Assembly (NCBI GenBank): GCA_902763365.1
Contig: CACWRT010000013.1
Location: 1 to 41,629 of the forward strand
DNA: 41,629 nt
Direction of reading: 5' to 3'
Source: an uncultured Ruminococcus sp.
GTDB lineage: Bacteria > Bacillota > Clostridia > Oscillospirales > Acutalibacteraceae
This document shows, piece by piece, positions 1 through 7,541 of the stretch. Below the pieces are notes generated by a model. That model saw only the letters and a program-made list of their open reading frames with translations. It was not told the DNA's origin and did no database searches. Position 1 is the stretch's first letter. Every line of letters begins with the position of its first letter. The position numbers and the translations under genes were made by a program.

Positions 1-666
1 GTCCTGCGCCGTGCCACCCCCCTCAGTGAAGTTTTTTTGCTCTGAACTCTTAGCTCTGAGCTCTGAGCTTTTACTCATATATGCAATCTGAACGCATTCT
101 GCAACTGCATCACACTCTATGATCTCACGATAACCGCCCCACACATTGCCTGTAACCGTAAAATAACGCCCCGTCTGATACATTTCAAGGTCGGTATTTT
201 CACCCAGTGCATTCACCTGTTTCTTCTTCCATTCGGGGTGAACACTGCCTTTATAGATGATATGCAAGCCGGTTCCGCTGGGGGATTTTTCGGTATAGCT
301 TTTCATGTTGTTGACAATATCAAGTGCAAAACGGTTTACTTCGCCGTTTTCATCAATGACATGGTCAAGGTCAATCCCGCAGTAAGGCGGGGCAAATACA
401 AAGCCTATGCCCTCAACAATACCCTCAGTCTGACCAACCTTACAGTGCTTTCCAATGATAGATAAAGCCTGTTTAAAAGTTCCCCATGTTTCAGGGTTGG
501 TACTGCTTGCACCGTAAAGGCTATGCGGGTTTACAGGCAGTTTGTTCATTTTTCCGTTTTTGCCCGGAGTCCTCAAAAAGCCTACCCACTGCGGCAGGCT
601 TCTGAGTTCTTCGGGAATGTTTTTATAGTTGTTGTTTTCATTAAAAAGGCAGGTCTCCGTCATCAT
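1..666 (-). CDS. Phage primase-polymerase (AEP family), C-terminus outside window
   Basis: The frame is open from ATG 666 (a second ATG is at 663) through the left edge, 222 codons. It matches the N-terminal bifunctional primase-polymerase domain of phage and plasmid replication proteins: GASSTNPETW at residues 52-61 is typical, GIDLDH at 98-102 carries the paired metal-binding aspartates D99 and D101, and SGTGLHI at 130-136 supplies the conserved histidine. A D5-type helicase domain would be expected further left. It would make primers and possibly extend DNA for element replication. The start overlaps the end of the DUF669 gene by 26 nt, suggesting translational coupling. Residues about 198-211 (SKSSELRAKSSEQK) are encoded by a copy of a repeat that is otherwise intergenic in this window. 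Confidence 0.85.
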   Translation of the reverse strand, partial: MMTETCLFNENNNYKNIPEELRSLPQWVGFLRTPGKNGKMNKLPVNPHSLYGASSTNPETWGTFKQALSIIGKHCKVGQTEGIVEGIGFVFAPPYCGIDLDHVIDENGEVNRFALDIVNNMKSYTEKSPSGTGLHIIYKGSVHPEWKKKQVNALGENTDLEMYQTGRYFTVTGNVWGGYREIIECDAVAECVQIAYMSKSSELRAKSSEQKNFTEGGGTAQD

Positions 667-1189
667 AGATATCAATACTGCCATTATCAGTGGTACGGAC
701 AGTAGAATTATTCTGTACCTGAGTGTCATCAACAGGCTGCTGTATTGTGTCTGTATGCCTGCACTCGGGATATTTTGTATCATTGCACCATTTTACACGC
801 ACACTTGTTTTACCCTTCCATTCGTTATGCTCGACCGTTACAAGCGTACATCTGCCCTTTAAATCTTCGCCCAGCTCGTCAAGGCTTTCATAGCTTTTGC
901 CGCTTGGAAGTCCGCAGTGCTGACAAAGGTTCATGATCTGCTTGTAGCTGAAACCGTCAACCTTTTTATCGTCTTCGGTCTGATTTTCAGGTTTTCTCTC
1001 CCATATTGCATGGAAAATATTGCGGTTCTGATATTTCTGCGGGACATCATTCCTCACTGCAAAACGCACCGAAAAATATAGTGACCCCGCCTGTGTTGCA
1101 TTTAATCCTGCATGAAGTATTATGCACTCATAATCACCCTCCGGAATAAGTTCATCATTTGTTTTTGTATAATCTGTTGAAAATGCCAT
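641..1189 (-). CDS. DUF669 phage protein with an SSB-like acidic tail
   Basis: This 182-residue protein has the DUF669 layout seen in phage replication and recombination modules: an N-terminal beta-rich domain with the phrase IPEGDYEC near residue 16, a central conserved region with FSYKQIMNLCQHCGLP, then a low-complexity linker. The last seven residues, DDGDLPF, resemble the acidic C-terminal tip of single-stranded DNA binding protein, the part that recruits partner proteins. Together these suggest an SSB-like, possibly OB-fold, ssDNA-binding role; that function is inference. Its ribosome site AAAAGGAG overlaps the stop of the VRR-NUC gene, which ends 2 nt upstream, so the two are in one operon. 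Confidence 0.75.
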   Translation of the reverse strand: MAFSTDYTKTNDELIPEGDYECIILHAGLNATQAGSLYFSVRFAVRNDVPQKYQNRNIFHAIWERKPENQTEDDKKVDGFSYKQIMNLCQHCGLPSGKSYESLDELGEDLKGRCTLVTVEHNEWKGKTSVRVKWCNDTKYPECRHTDTIQQPVDDTQVQNNSTVRTTDNGSIDIYDDGDLPF

Positions 1190-1191
1190 TT

Positions 1192-1509
1192 TTATTCTCC
1201 TTTTATAAGTTTAATTGCATCCTCTTTACTTCTGCATACTCCGGCAATTGCACCGGCATTTTGCATAGCCTCAAGGAATTTTTTTTGTTTCGGGCTTAAT
1301 CTGCCCTTTGATGTTTTTACTTCAATAAAGAAAGCCCTGCCGTCACTTTCACGGAAACCAAATATATCGGAAAATCCAATCGGTACGCCGGTACTGAAAT
1401 ACCGACCGTCAGGAGTTTTCATTTTTCCTACATTCATACGGAATGATATGCACCCGGTTTCCGATAATGCAACCCGTATTTCGCTCATTATCCTGTGTTC
1501 TTCGGTCAA
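1192..1509 (-). CDS. VRR-NUC domain nuclease
   Basis: A 105-residue stand-alone VRR-NUC (PD-(D/E)XK superfamily) protein. The family signature is visible as GFSDIFG around D48, then FFIEVKT with E63 and K65, then a downstream Q75 in SPKQKKF. These are expected to bind metal and cut branched or single-strand-containing DNA. Such genes are usually next to helicases in phage replication modules, as here. The start is a TTG at 1509, preceded by AGAGGA eight bases upstream and overlapping the helicase stop codon; an internal ATG at 1488 is the alternative. It is probably translated by coupling to the helicase. Confidence 0.8.
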   Translation of the reverse strand: MTEEHRIMSEIRVALSETGCISFRMNVGKMKTPDGRYFSTGVPIGFSDIFGFRESDGRAFFIEVKTSKGRLSPKQKKFLEAMQNAGAIAGVCRSKEDAIKLIKGE

Positions 1510-2846
1510 CTTATCATTCCTCTTTTCTTTGCCTGATAATAAGCCCAGCCGGATTTATAGCCTTTTTTCTTTGCGTAGCTTAATAATTCCGAATAGCTGT
1601 TGCACTGATCGGGGCTGTCGTAGCTTAAAACAAAACCCTCGATTTTTTGTAAGACAGCCTGTTTTTCCTCTTTTATATCTCGTCTTGAACTTACCAAAAG
1701 ATTATCGCAGTAAGGACAAATCATAACTCTTTTACCCTTAACTACTGCCGGAAAAACACGAAAGCACTTATCACATTGAATTGTTTTTTCTTTATCATCC
1801 TGTTTTGTGTTTTTTTCCTGCTTCGGTCTGCCTTCAAGAGTCCACTGTCTGTCTGCATCGGGAAGTCCGAACCTTGCATAATTGCCTACATGGTCAATTA
1901 CAACTGCACGCTTCCCGGGCTTATAGCGCATACATCTCATTGACTGCTGTATGTACAATGTCAGAGACTTTGTAGGACGAAGCAGAATTGCACATTCACA
2001 GTCCGGTACATCAAAGCCTTCTGATATCAGATCTACATTGCACAAAATATCGATCTGTCCATTGCGGAACATTTCAATTATCCTGTCACGCTCAGGCTTT
2101 GGCGTTTCGCCGTCAATATGTCTTGCATCAATTCCGGCAGCGTTGAAAGCTTCAGCTATTGCAAGTGAATGCTTTACTGAAACACAATAACAGATCGCTT
2201 GTTTTCCGTCCGCAAGTTTTTTGTAATTTGATATAACATCACCGAAAATTGCTCTTTTCAGCATAATTTTTTCCGCTGACTTTGTATCAAATTCACCTCT
2301 GACTGTTTTTATCTCTGTCAGATCAACCATTGACGGCGCATAGTAATCATAAGGTGCAAGATAATGATTTTCTATCAGCCACTTTGCATTCACACCTATA
2401 ACAAGCTCGTCATTTACACCTTTAAGCCCGCTGCCGTCAAGCCTTACCGGTGTAGCGGTCACTCCAACACGGCGAGCATGAGGAAAAGCTTTATAGATTT
2501 TTATGTAGCTGTTTGCCTTGCTGTGATGGTTTTCATCGGTGATGATAAGTGCAGGGGGCTGTATTTTTTCAATATGTCTGCAAATCGTCTGAACCATACC
2601 TATTGTGCATAAATCCATATCAACACCCCATGTTTCAAAGGTGTTTCTGATCTGATCGCAAAGCTCTTTCCGGTGAACGATAAACAGAACTCTGTTTCCC
2701 TTTTGGGCCGTCCTTTTTGCAATTTCAGCGACAATTACAGACTTCCCGCCCCCGCAGGGAAGGACAATGCAAGGCGCTTGTCTGCCCTTCCTGTAGGCTG
2801 TTTTTACATCGTTTATGATATCGGTCTGATATTTACGAAGCGGCAT
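1506..2846 (-). CDS. DEAD/DEAH-box (SSL2-type) superfamily 2 helicase
   Basis: About 446 residues. A Walker A motif PCGGGKS sits at residues 30-36, a Walker B variant TDENHH in the first RecA-like domain, and SVTATP-like motif III as VGVTATPVRLDGSGL. The second domain carries the EGFDVPDC motif V and QQSMRCMR motif VI. A C-terminal CxxC pair spaced by about 20 residues (CDKCFRVFP, MICPYCDN) looks like a zinc ribbon. It would unwind or translocate on duplex DNA during element replication. The ATG at 2846 is chosen because GAAGAGGG stands six bases before it; the ATG at 2852 directly abuts that site. The start overlaps the end of the ATPase gene by 14 nt. Confidence 0.85.
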   Translation of the reverse strand: MPLRKYQTDIINDVKTAYRKGRQAPCIVLPCGGGKSVIVAEIAKRTAQKGNRVLFIVHRKELCDQIRNTFETWGVDMDLCTIGMVQTICRHIEKIQPPALIITDENHHSKANSYIKIYKAFPHARRVGVTATPVRLDGSGLKGVNDELVIGVNAKWLIENHYLAPYDYYAPSMVDLTEIKTVRGEFDTKSAEKIMLKRAIFGDVISNYKKLADGKQAICYCVSVKHSLAIAEAFNAAGIDARHIDGETPKPERDRIIEMFRNGQIDILCNVDLISEGFDVPDCECAILLRPTKSLTLYIQQSMRCMRYKPGKRAVVIDHVGNYARFGLPDADRQWTLEGRPKQEKNTKQDDKEKTIQCDKCFRVFPAVVKGKRVMICPYCDNLLVSSRRDIKEEKQAVLQKIEGFVLSYDSPDQCNSYSELLSYAKKKGYKSGWAYYQAKKRGMIS

Positions 2847-3702
2847 CTGCATCCCTCTTCGCTCTGAATTCCTTTGCAAAACAATGATAACAAAGTGTCT
2901 TTCCAAGCTGTTTCTGTCCTGCGTCAATGATCTGCTTTTCGCTTCTGCCGTTAAAGGCTGAAATTATCTTTTTACAGCTTTCGCATTTTACAGGTTCAGC
3001 ACCATTTTCAAGCCAGTTTTTAAGCTGTTGTCCCAGCTCAGGAGTTATTATCTGACCAAATCTGTCAAGGAACGTTGTATCTTTGCTTGCTGTTGCAATA
3101 TGATTTCTTGCAATATCAAGCACGATATCAAATTCATATTCCGTATCATCACGCTGAATGGGTGCAAGCCCTATCTTGACCGGTTCCATTTTACCCCTGT
3201 CATTCTGCTGCATGACATAATCCATTTTTGAGCGCATTGTAACAATGGTATGACAGTCTACTGCAAGTATGGTATTGATAAGATCATTCTGAAATCTGCC
3301 TGCTTCATTCCATGCGGTATAGCTGTTTTTGCCGGGACGTTCGGCAATTTTATCTTTGATATCAAGCACACCGCCCTCATTGTTCCATGCATGGGAAAGG
3401 CTGTCAATTATTACAACACCGTCTGTTCCTACCGTTTCGGCAGCTTCATATACAAGCTGTTTGTAGCGTTCCGGACTGTAGGGCGGAGAAAACGGTGCAT
3501 AATAAAAGCTTCCTGTTCCTAAGTCTTCACGGTCCGCATAAAACCTTGCTCTCTCATGTTCGGTGTCGATAAGGACAATCTTGTCCCAGTCTCCGGTCAT
3601 GCCGTAAGCTATGTACAGTGCGGAAAGCGTTTTTCCCGCACCGCTTACGCCTGTCAGGGCGAGACGGAGCTTGGCCTTTTTTCTTGTTACTTTTTCAAGC
3701 AT
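2833..3702 (-). CDS. Sak4-like AAA/RecA-core phage ATPase with C-terminal zinc ribbon
   Basis: This 289-residue protein starts with a P-loop, GVSGAGKT at residues 18-25, followed by IDTEHERARFYAD and a Walker B strand GVVIIDSLSHAWN. This is the pattern of phage nucleotide-binding proteins of the Sak4 type, single-domain relatives of RecA that act in single-strand annealing recombination with an SSB partner. The C-terminal 60 residues add CESCKK and CYHCF, a likely zinc ribbon. Its operon partners here (DUF669, helicase, VRR-NUC, Gp157) fit a recombination and replication cassette. The RBS ACGGAGGTAATACA is strong. It ends 14 nt inside the helicase start. Confidence 0.75.
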   Translation of the reverse strand: MLEKVTRKKAKLRLALTGVSGAGKTLSALYIAYGMTGDWDKIVLIDTEHERARFYADREDLGTGSFYYAPFSPPYSPERYKQLVYEAAETVGTDGVVIIDSLSHAWNNEGGVLDIKDKIAERPGKNSYTAWNEAGRFQNDLINTILAVDCHTIVTMRSKMDYVMQQNDRGKMEPVKIGLAPIQRDDTEYEFDIVLDIARNHIATASKDTTFLDRFGQIITPELGQQLKNWLENGAEPVKCESCKKIISAFNGRSEKQIIDAGQKQLGKTLCYHCFAKEFRAKRDADAAS

Positions 3703-3721
3703 TGTATTACCTCCGTTTTTT

Positions 3722-3735
3722 TGAAAGTACTTTCA
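3722..3735. repeat. Perfect 14-bp palindrome upstream of the Sak4-like gene
   Basis: TGAAAGTACTTTCA is a perfect palindrome in the only longer intergenic gap of the early operon (3703-3792). It lies about 20 bp upstream of the start of the Sak4-like gene. It could be an operator or an RNA element; no promoter hexamers of good quality are seen next to it, so function is unknown. Confidence 0.4.
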
Positions 3736-3792
3736 TCAGTTAAACCAAAAGATTTATTTTTTTGACCTCGAAAAGTTAATTTCCCGAAAAAA

Positions 3793-4233
3793 TCACTTTA
3801 TAATTAGACTCTGAGTCCTGTCAAGCTTTGCGCCGGGCAGATTATTCCCGGCTTTCAGCTCTGTTCTGACCTTGGATTTATATATCGTTGGTTCACCGTA
3901 ATTCAGCAGGTGCGGCGCATTTATCTTCGCCCATGTGATAAAGCCCTTTTCGCTGACAAACTGCGCTGATTCCGCATTGTTCCGGACTGATATCTTTGCT
4001 TTCGGCATATCAATTTTTGTCCGCTTTGTCTTCTGCATACAGTCAAGCAGATAGGTTTTCATCCGCTCCAGCTGATTTTCCTTAGCTTTGCGTCTGCGTT
4101 CAAAGGCTGCTTTTTGCTTTTTCAGCAATTCAAGATCACCCTCAAGCTGTTTGATAAAGCAGGCTATGTTCTCAGCCTTCATATCAAATTCGCCCTCGAT
4201 GCCGTCAAGGGTATCAAACCATGCTGTCTGCAT
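3793..4233 (-). CDS. Siphovirus Gp157-like coiled coil protein, 5' end apparently frameshifted
   Basis: The 146 residues match the Gp157 family of small phage proteins: IEGEFDMKAENIACFIKQL then a long charged coiled coil (EGDLELLKKQKAAFERRR) and a C-terminal beta region with KISVRNN. Members are usually found beside Sak4-type or other recombination genes, as here. The first ATG in this frame, at 4233, has no good ribosome site. The same frame stays open upstream to a TGA at about 4355 and encodes INSFDAIADYEPDT and more. An ATG with a proper GAGGAG site at 4357 starts MKLYD, the usual family beginning, but hits a stop after five codons in another frame. One base inserted or two lost near 4345 would join them, so this is a real or sequencing frameshift. 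Confidence 0.7.
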   Translation of the reverse strand: MQTAWFDTLDGIEGEFDMKAENIACFIKQLEGDLELLKKQKAAFERRRKAKENQLERMKTYLLDCMQKTKRTKIDMPKAKISVRNNAESAQFVSEKGFITWAKINAPHLLNYGEPTIYKSKVRTELKAGNNLPGAKLDRTQSLIIK

Positions 4234-4368
4234 TTCCGCTTTGTATGCGTCAATGTCGGGGATGATATTGCCGTCATCATCTATGTACTGACCGTCCTCG
4301 TTCGTATCGGGCTCATAGTCAGCTATTGCATCGAAGCTGTTAATCGTAAAGTTTCATTTTCATTCTCC

Positions 4369-5355
4369 TCACATGATGTCACAAAGGTTATTGTCAAAAG
4401 AGTCAATCATTTTATCTATTGCCTTTGTATATTCTTTATCACTGCCGATACTTTTTACAAACTCTATAAGCATAGCATAGGCATTTCTTACTATGCTGCA
4501 ATAGGCTTCAAATACTTCCCTTGTAGCAGGAACTTCAACGGTTTCAACTTCGGCCTTATATGCAGCATTTTCAAGCTGTTCACGAAGGGCATTTATTTCC
4601 TTTTGGTACTTTTGGCGGATGCGGTTCTGTTCGTTTGCATTCTCCTGAGCTATTTCGGAAAGCTGCCTGTCAAGATTTCTTACCGCTGCCTTTGCATTTT
4701 TAAGTTCATAGGAAGTATCCGTTCTTTCCATTTCGGTAATGGTTTCTCTTGCATGTTCAAGCTCGGCTCTTAGACGTTCGTTTTCCTGCTGCACCTGCAT
4801 ATCCTCAACAACGGTTATAGGCTGGTGTTCAAGCTCAGTTATCCTGTTTTTGGCAGCGTCAAGGTCGTGAGTCAGACTGCGGTTTTTGCTTTTTACCGAC
4901 AGAAGATCAGTTTCGGCAGACATGCGCCGCTGACGTTCGTTTTCTGCCCTTTGCTCGGCTGACTCATTATCCTCTTTCAGCCTTGCAATTTCCTCTTTAA
5001 GCTTTCGGACGGATATATCCTCAACATTGACATTCTGCTGTATTTCTTCCTGCTGAGACTCGGAAAGGGATGCAAGAAGGGAAAGCTTTGTAATGCCAAA
5101 ATGTTGAATCGATTCAACATTTTTGATTTCTAAAATGTCGGTATACTTGTATGCCATATGTCTTGAAATACCTACTTCATTCTCGCAGTAGTCCTCAAAA
5201 CTGGTATAGCCAAGCTCTCTGTAAAGCTTTTCATCCCTCATTTTCTTGAGCATACAGCACATTTTAAAAAGATTCTGCTGTGCCATCTGTGCGGTAAAGA
5301 TTATTTTCTGATTCAGCTCCGCTGCTGTTTTATATTGTGTGCTTAACTCGTTCAT
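4369..5355 (-). CDS. DUF3102-like phage protein with long coiled coil
   Basis: A 328-residue protein. The N-terminal 110 residues contain KLYRELGYTSFEDYCEN followed by VGISRHMAYKYTDIL, a helix-turn-helix-like pattern common in phage and ICE proteins of the DUF3102 type. Residues about 120-290 form a long heptad-rich coiled coil rich in E, R, K and Q. The last 45 residues are a helical cap. The protein is likely a structural or DNA-binding scaffold in replication or partition; its role is not known. It ends 12 nt before the ATG of the Gp157 reading frame and starts 11 nt after the preceding gene stops, so it belongs to the same operon. The RBS is GAGGAAGATA. Confidence 0.65.
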   Translation of the reverse strand: MNELSTQYKTAAELNQKIIFTAQMAQQNLFKMCCMLKKMRDEKLYRELGYTSFEDYCENEVGISRHMAYKYTDILEIKNVESIQHFGITKLSLLASLSESQQEEIQQNVNVEDISVRKLKEEIARLKEDNESAEQRAENERQRRMSAETDLLSVKSKNRSLTHDLDAAKNRITELEHQPITVVEDMQVQQENERLRAELEHARETITEMERTDTSYELKNAKAAVRNLDRQLSEIAQENANEQNRIRQKYQKEINALREQLENAAYKAEVETVEVPATREVFEAYCSIVRNAYAMLIEFVKSIGSDKEYTKAIDKMIDSFDNNLCDIM

Positions 5356-5366
5356 TATCTTCCTCC

Positions 5367-5717
5367 TCAGCTGTAGACCAGTGACCGGGCGATATCGTAG
5401 ACAACAGCAATACCACTGTCACAGCCGATATCAATATCTTTTGTGTATCCGTTTTCGTATGTAACTCTTGCAGCCACCCTCATGTATACCTGATTTCCCA
5501 CAGGCTCAGTCACAAGAAAAATGCTGACTATGTTTTTTCCCCTGTCGGTTAGCTTCAAGGTTTCGCAAAAGCTTTTAAGTATTTCCGTCATATTTTCAGA
5601 ATGACTATTGATTTTTTCCTTGTTTGCGGATATAATATTCTCAGGAAGATTATTTATATCCTTTTCCGTTGCCGGTATTGCAGTACCGACAGCGGATTTT
5701 TCTTTTGTACTGTTCAT
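5367..5717 (-). CDS. Hypothetical phage protein
   Basis: I do not recognise this 116-residue protein. The N-terminal 40 residues are polar and probably disordered; from about residue 40 it has an alpha-beta pattern (MTEILKSFCETLKLT, IVSIFLVTEP, VYMRVAARVTYENGY). No signal peptide or membrane segment. A good AGGAGG site precedes the ATG, and it sits 11-12 nt from both neighbours in the early operon. The codons for residues 8-16 (SAVGTAIPA) lie in a stretch (5671-5695) almost identical to a palindromic segment found between two genes at 10487-10512. Confidence 0.55.
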   Translation of the reverse strand: MNSTKEKSAVGTAIPATEKDINNLPENIISANKEKINSHSENMTEILKSFCETLKLTDRGKNIVSIFLVTEPVGNQVYMRVAARVTYENGYTKDIDIGCDSGIAVVYDIARSLVYS

Positions 5718-5729
5718 TTGTAAGCCTCC

Positions 5730-5996
5730 TCAATACTTGCTCTTCCATGTTTTTTCATCAGCTCTGATGAATTCACTGTATGCCATAACTTCCTCTGTAA
5801 GCTCGTCAAGAAAGTAAACATAAAACTTCCTGTCCGGCTCCTGAAACTCATCACCTGTACAGTCGAACACCATTCCGAATTTATATCCCGAATAGTGTTG
5901 TTGAAGCCATGTGTAGACCTCATCAATGTTCTTTACTCCGGAGAATACGAACATACTCCGTCCGTATCTGTCCGTTTTGTCTTCAAACACTTTCAT
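5730..5996 (-). CDS. Small hypothetical phage protein
   Basis: An 88-residue protein without recognised domain, beginning MKVFEDKTDRYGRSMFVF. It looks like a compact alpha-beta fold with many aromatic residues and an acidic character. The ribosome site ATGAGGTAATTT is well placed before the ATG. The next gene follows after 12 nt. Upstream it is separated from the 6043 gene by a tract of imperfect heptamers (6006-6040). Confidence 0.55.
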   Translation of the reverse strand: MKVFEDKTDRYGRSMFVFSGVKNIDEVYTWLQQHYSGYKFGMVFDCTGDEFQEPDRKFYVYFLDELTEEVMAYSEFIRADEKTWKSKY

Positions 5997-6005
5997 AAAT
6001 TACCT

Positions 6006-6040
6006 CATTGTACATTGAACATTGCACATTGTACATTGAA
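6006..6040. repeat. Imperfect heptamer tandem repeat
   Basis: Five degenerate copies of a TACATTG/AACATTG/CACATTG word lie head to tail between two early phage genes. They occupy the whole gap upstream of the ribosome site of the 5730-5996 gene. The style is the same as other word repeats in the chromosomal part of the window, though the word is different. Confidence 0.7.
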
Positions 6041-6042
6041 TT

Positions 6043-6237
6043 TCACGCCATCCCGTCAAGCATCAGCTTGTCATTGTAGTTGATGTAGCCCACAGACCAC
6101 AGCCAGCTTGTAGCCTTGTACACCGGCACTCCTGTTGCTTTCAGGCGGTCCGCTATATGTCTGACTGTATCGGCAGGCTCAAGGTATGCTTGTCTGATCG
6201 CCTGTTTCTGTTCTTTTGTAAGTTCCTGTATGCTCAT
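6043..6237 (-). CDS. Small helix-turn-helix-like phage protein
   Basis: A 64-residue protein. TKEQKQAIRQAYLEP followed by TVRHIADRLKATG and VYKATSWLWSVGY resembles a short winged or trihelical DNA-binding domain, so a transcription role is plausible but not shown. Its ATG overlaps the TGA of the upstream HTH gene in an ATGA arrangement, a sign of translational coupling. The RBS is GGAGAGGA. Confidence 0.5.
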   Translation of the reverse strand: MSIQELTKEQKQAIRQAYLEPADTVRHIADRLKATGVPVYKATSWLWSVGYINYNDKLMLDGMA

Positions 6238-6491
6238 TGTTCCTCTCCGATCTCGTATCCCTCTCTTCCGAGAAGGTAGTCTGCGCTGACTCCGAAGTAA
6301 TCAGCTATTTTCAACAGGTTCTCAGCTCCCGGTAATGCTTCACCCTGTCGGTAGCTATTCATCGCACTCGTGCCTATGCCTGCATCGTGAGCCATTCTGC
6401 GGTAACTCAGTCCCTGCACCTCATAAGCCGAAAACATCAGCTGTCTGAGCCTTTTACAGAAGGGATGTTCTCTGTATTTTCTTTCATACAT
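6234..6491 (-). CDS. XRE-family helix-turn-helix regulator
   Basis: This 85-residue protein contains a Cro/CI-type HTH: LSYRRMAHDAGIGTSAMNSY covers helices 2 and 3 and is followed by ADYFGVSADYLLGRE, the typical XRE ending. It lacks an extra domain, so it is a small regulator of phage genes. A GTGTGAGGGG sequence, which also ends the upstream gene, lies right before the ATG. It is 4 nt downstream of the 6496 gene and coupled to the 6043 gene. Confidence 0.75.
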   Translation of the reverse strand: MYERKYREHPFCKRLRQLMFSAYEVQGLSYRRMAHDAGIGTSAMNSYRQGEALPGAENLLKIADYFGVSADYLLGREGYEIGEEQ

Positions 6492-6495
6492 CCCC

Positions 6496-6696
6496 TCACA
6501 CCTGCCTTATTCTCGCAGCGTCAAAGCCCCTGCCGATGTTCATGACGATCTCGTCTTTGGCGCTCCTTTTCGGCTTTACCGGCATTGCGTCACGCTCCGC
6601 CTGCAAGAATTTGATGATCTTCTCGTAGTCTGACTTGCTGTTCAGCGATGCATCCATCCTTATCCCGCTGTCTGTCTTTATCTTTATGTATCCCAT
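6496..6696 (-). CDS. Small hypothetical phage protein
   Basis: A 66-residue basic protein (MGYIKIKTDSGIRMDASLN), N-terminal beta strands then a helix (SDYEKIIKFLQAERDAM) and a lysine- and arginine-rich tail. I do not recognise a family. The RBS GAGAGGAGAAG is strong. It stands at the head of a tight four-gene cluster with the XRE gene. The 59 nt upstream of its start, to the next gene at 6756, show nothing else convincing. Confidence 0.45.
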   Translation of the reverse strand: MGYIKIKTDSGIRMDASLNSKSDYEKIIKFLQAERDAMPVKPKRSAKDEIVMNIGRGFDAARIRQV

Positions 6697-6755
6697 TGTT
6701 TTTCTTCTCCTCTCGTATTAACCACACTGCAAGCAATAAATCCTGCCTTTTCCGT

Positions 6756-6950
6756 TTATGCTGTTTCATCCTCACCATGCTTTTCAGCATTTTTCTGCTT
6801 TATCAGCTGTTCATACAGGTAATTGCTGTAGATCTTGTTGCAGTTGCGCTGTATCTGATCAAACTCTTCCTTTGTCTTTACAACACAGCTGTCGTCAATA
6901 AAGGACATTCCTTTATGTTCACCATGACTCATCGACATTACTATTGCCAT
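6756..6950 (-). CDS. Small hypothetical phage protein
   Basis: A 64-residue protein beginning MAIVMSMSHGEHKGMSFIDD. The start at 6950 is preferred to 6971 because AAAGGGG is seven to eight bases before it. The C-terminal half is helical and polar (KEEFDQIQRNCNKIYSNY). No family recognised. It follows the zinc-ribbon gene after 17 nt. Confidence 0.45.
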   Translation of the reverse strand: MAIVMSMSHGEHKGMSFIDDSCVVKTKEEFDQIQRNCNKIYSNYLYEQLIKQKNAEKHGEDETA

Positions 6951-6967
6951 AAAAGCAACCCCTTTCA

Positions 6968-7132
6968 TCAATTATTATGCTTTCTCCTGCTCCTGCATAC
7001 CGGGCATATGTAGTATTCGTACTTGTCAAATTTACTGACGTTCCACTCCGTCCCGCAGTACATGCAGGTTTTGTATGCTGCGTCAGGTTTCTTCTTTGGT
7101 TTCAATTCTGTTGAGTTTCCTTTCCAATTCAT
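6968..7132 (-). CDS. Small zinc-ribbon protein
   Basis: About 54 residues from the ATG at 7132 (MNWKGNSTELKPKKK). CMYCGTEWNV and YICPVCRSRRK give two CxxC knuckles about 20 residues apart, a zinc ribbon. Small proteins like this in phage early regions often bind DNA or RNA polymerase, but no specific role can be assigned. The gene overlaps the end of the 7083-7529 gene by about 50 nt in another frame. Confidence 0.5.
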   Translation of the reverse strand: MNWKGNSTELKPKKKPDAAYKTCMYCGTEWNVSKFDKYEYYICPVCRSRRKHNN

Positions 7133-7529
7133 TATTCCGATTTTCGTAAAACTCCCGCCAGTACACTTCATAACCTAAAGCTTCATCATAAAGCCGTCTG
7201 TAGAGTTCGTCAAAATCAAGGCTGTCACCCATAAGGATACTTCTGAGCGTTCTCAGCTTGTCTTCAACCTCGCTGAAAAAGTCATTATTAAGTCCTGCTT
7301 TTTTAAGCTGTTCATCATGCAGTGATGAAGCGTTCCATATATATTCTGTGTAGTAGCTGTCCTGCAAGCAAAGCAACAGATCTATCGCTTTGTTAAGCCT
7401 GCCAAGCAGTAATACACATTCAAGCGGTTTGTTCGCTTCGGGCATATCGCAATTAAATGAATATTTGCGGCGAAAGTCCCGGTTAGCTTTATCGATCTGC
7501 TTCTGAATGTTTTCAGGTTCTCTGCTCAT
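7083..7529 (-). CDS. Hypothetical helical phage protein
   Basis: A 148-residue, mostly helical, acidic protein (NIQKQIDKANRDFRRKY at the start, DFFSEVEDKLRTLRSIL in the middle, ENRNNELERKLNRIE at the end). No known domain seen. The RBS GGGGGTGAAAGC belongs to a recurring junction sequence (stop GTGTGA then GGGGGTGA) also found before other genes of this operon. It lies 12 nt after the antirepressor. Confidence 0.5.
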   Translation of the reverse strand: MSREPENIQKQIDKANRDFRRKYSFNCDMPEANKPLECVLLLGRLNKAIDLLLCLQDSYYTEYIWNASSLHDEQLKKAGLNNDFFSEVEDKLRTLRSILMGDSLDFDELYRRLYDEALGYEVYWREFYENRNNELERKLNRIETKEET

Positions 7530-7541
7530 GCTTTCACCCCC

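Noticed and set aside
6590-6790. 66-codon minus-strand frame rich in K and R
   Set aside because: It overlaps the better supported 6496 gene for most of its length and has no ribosome site of its own that fits.
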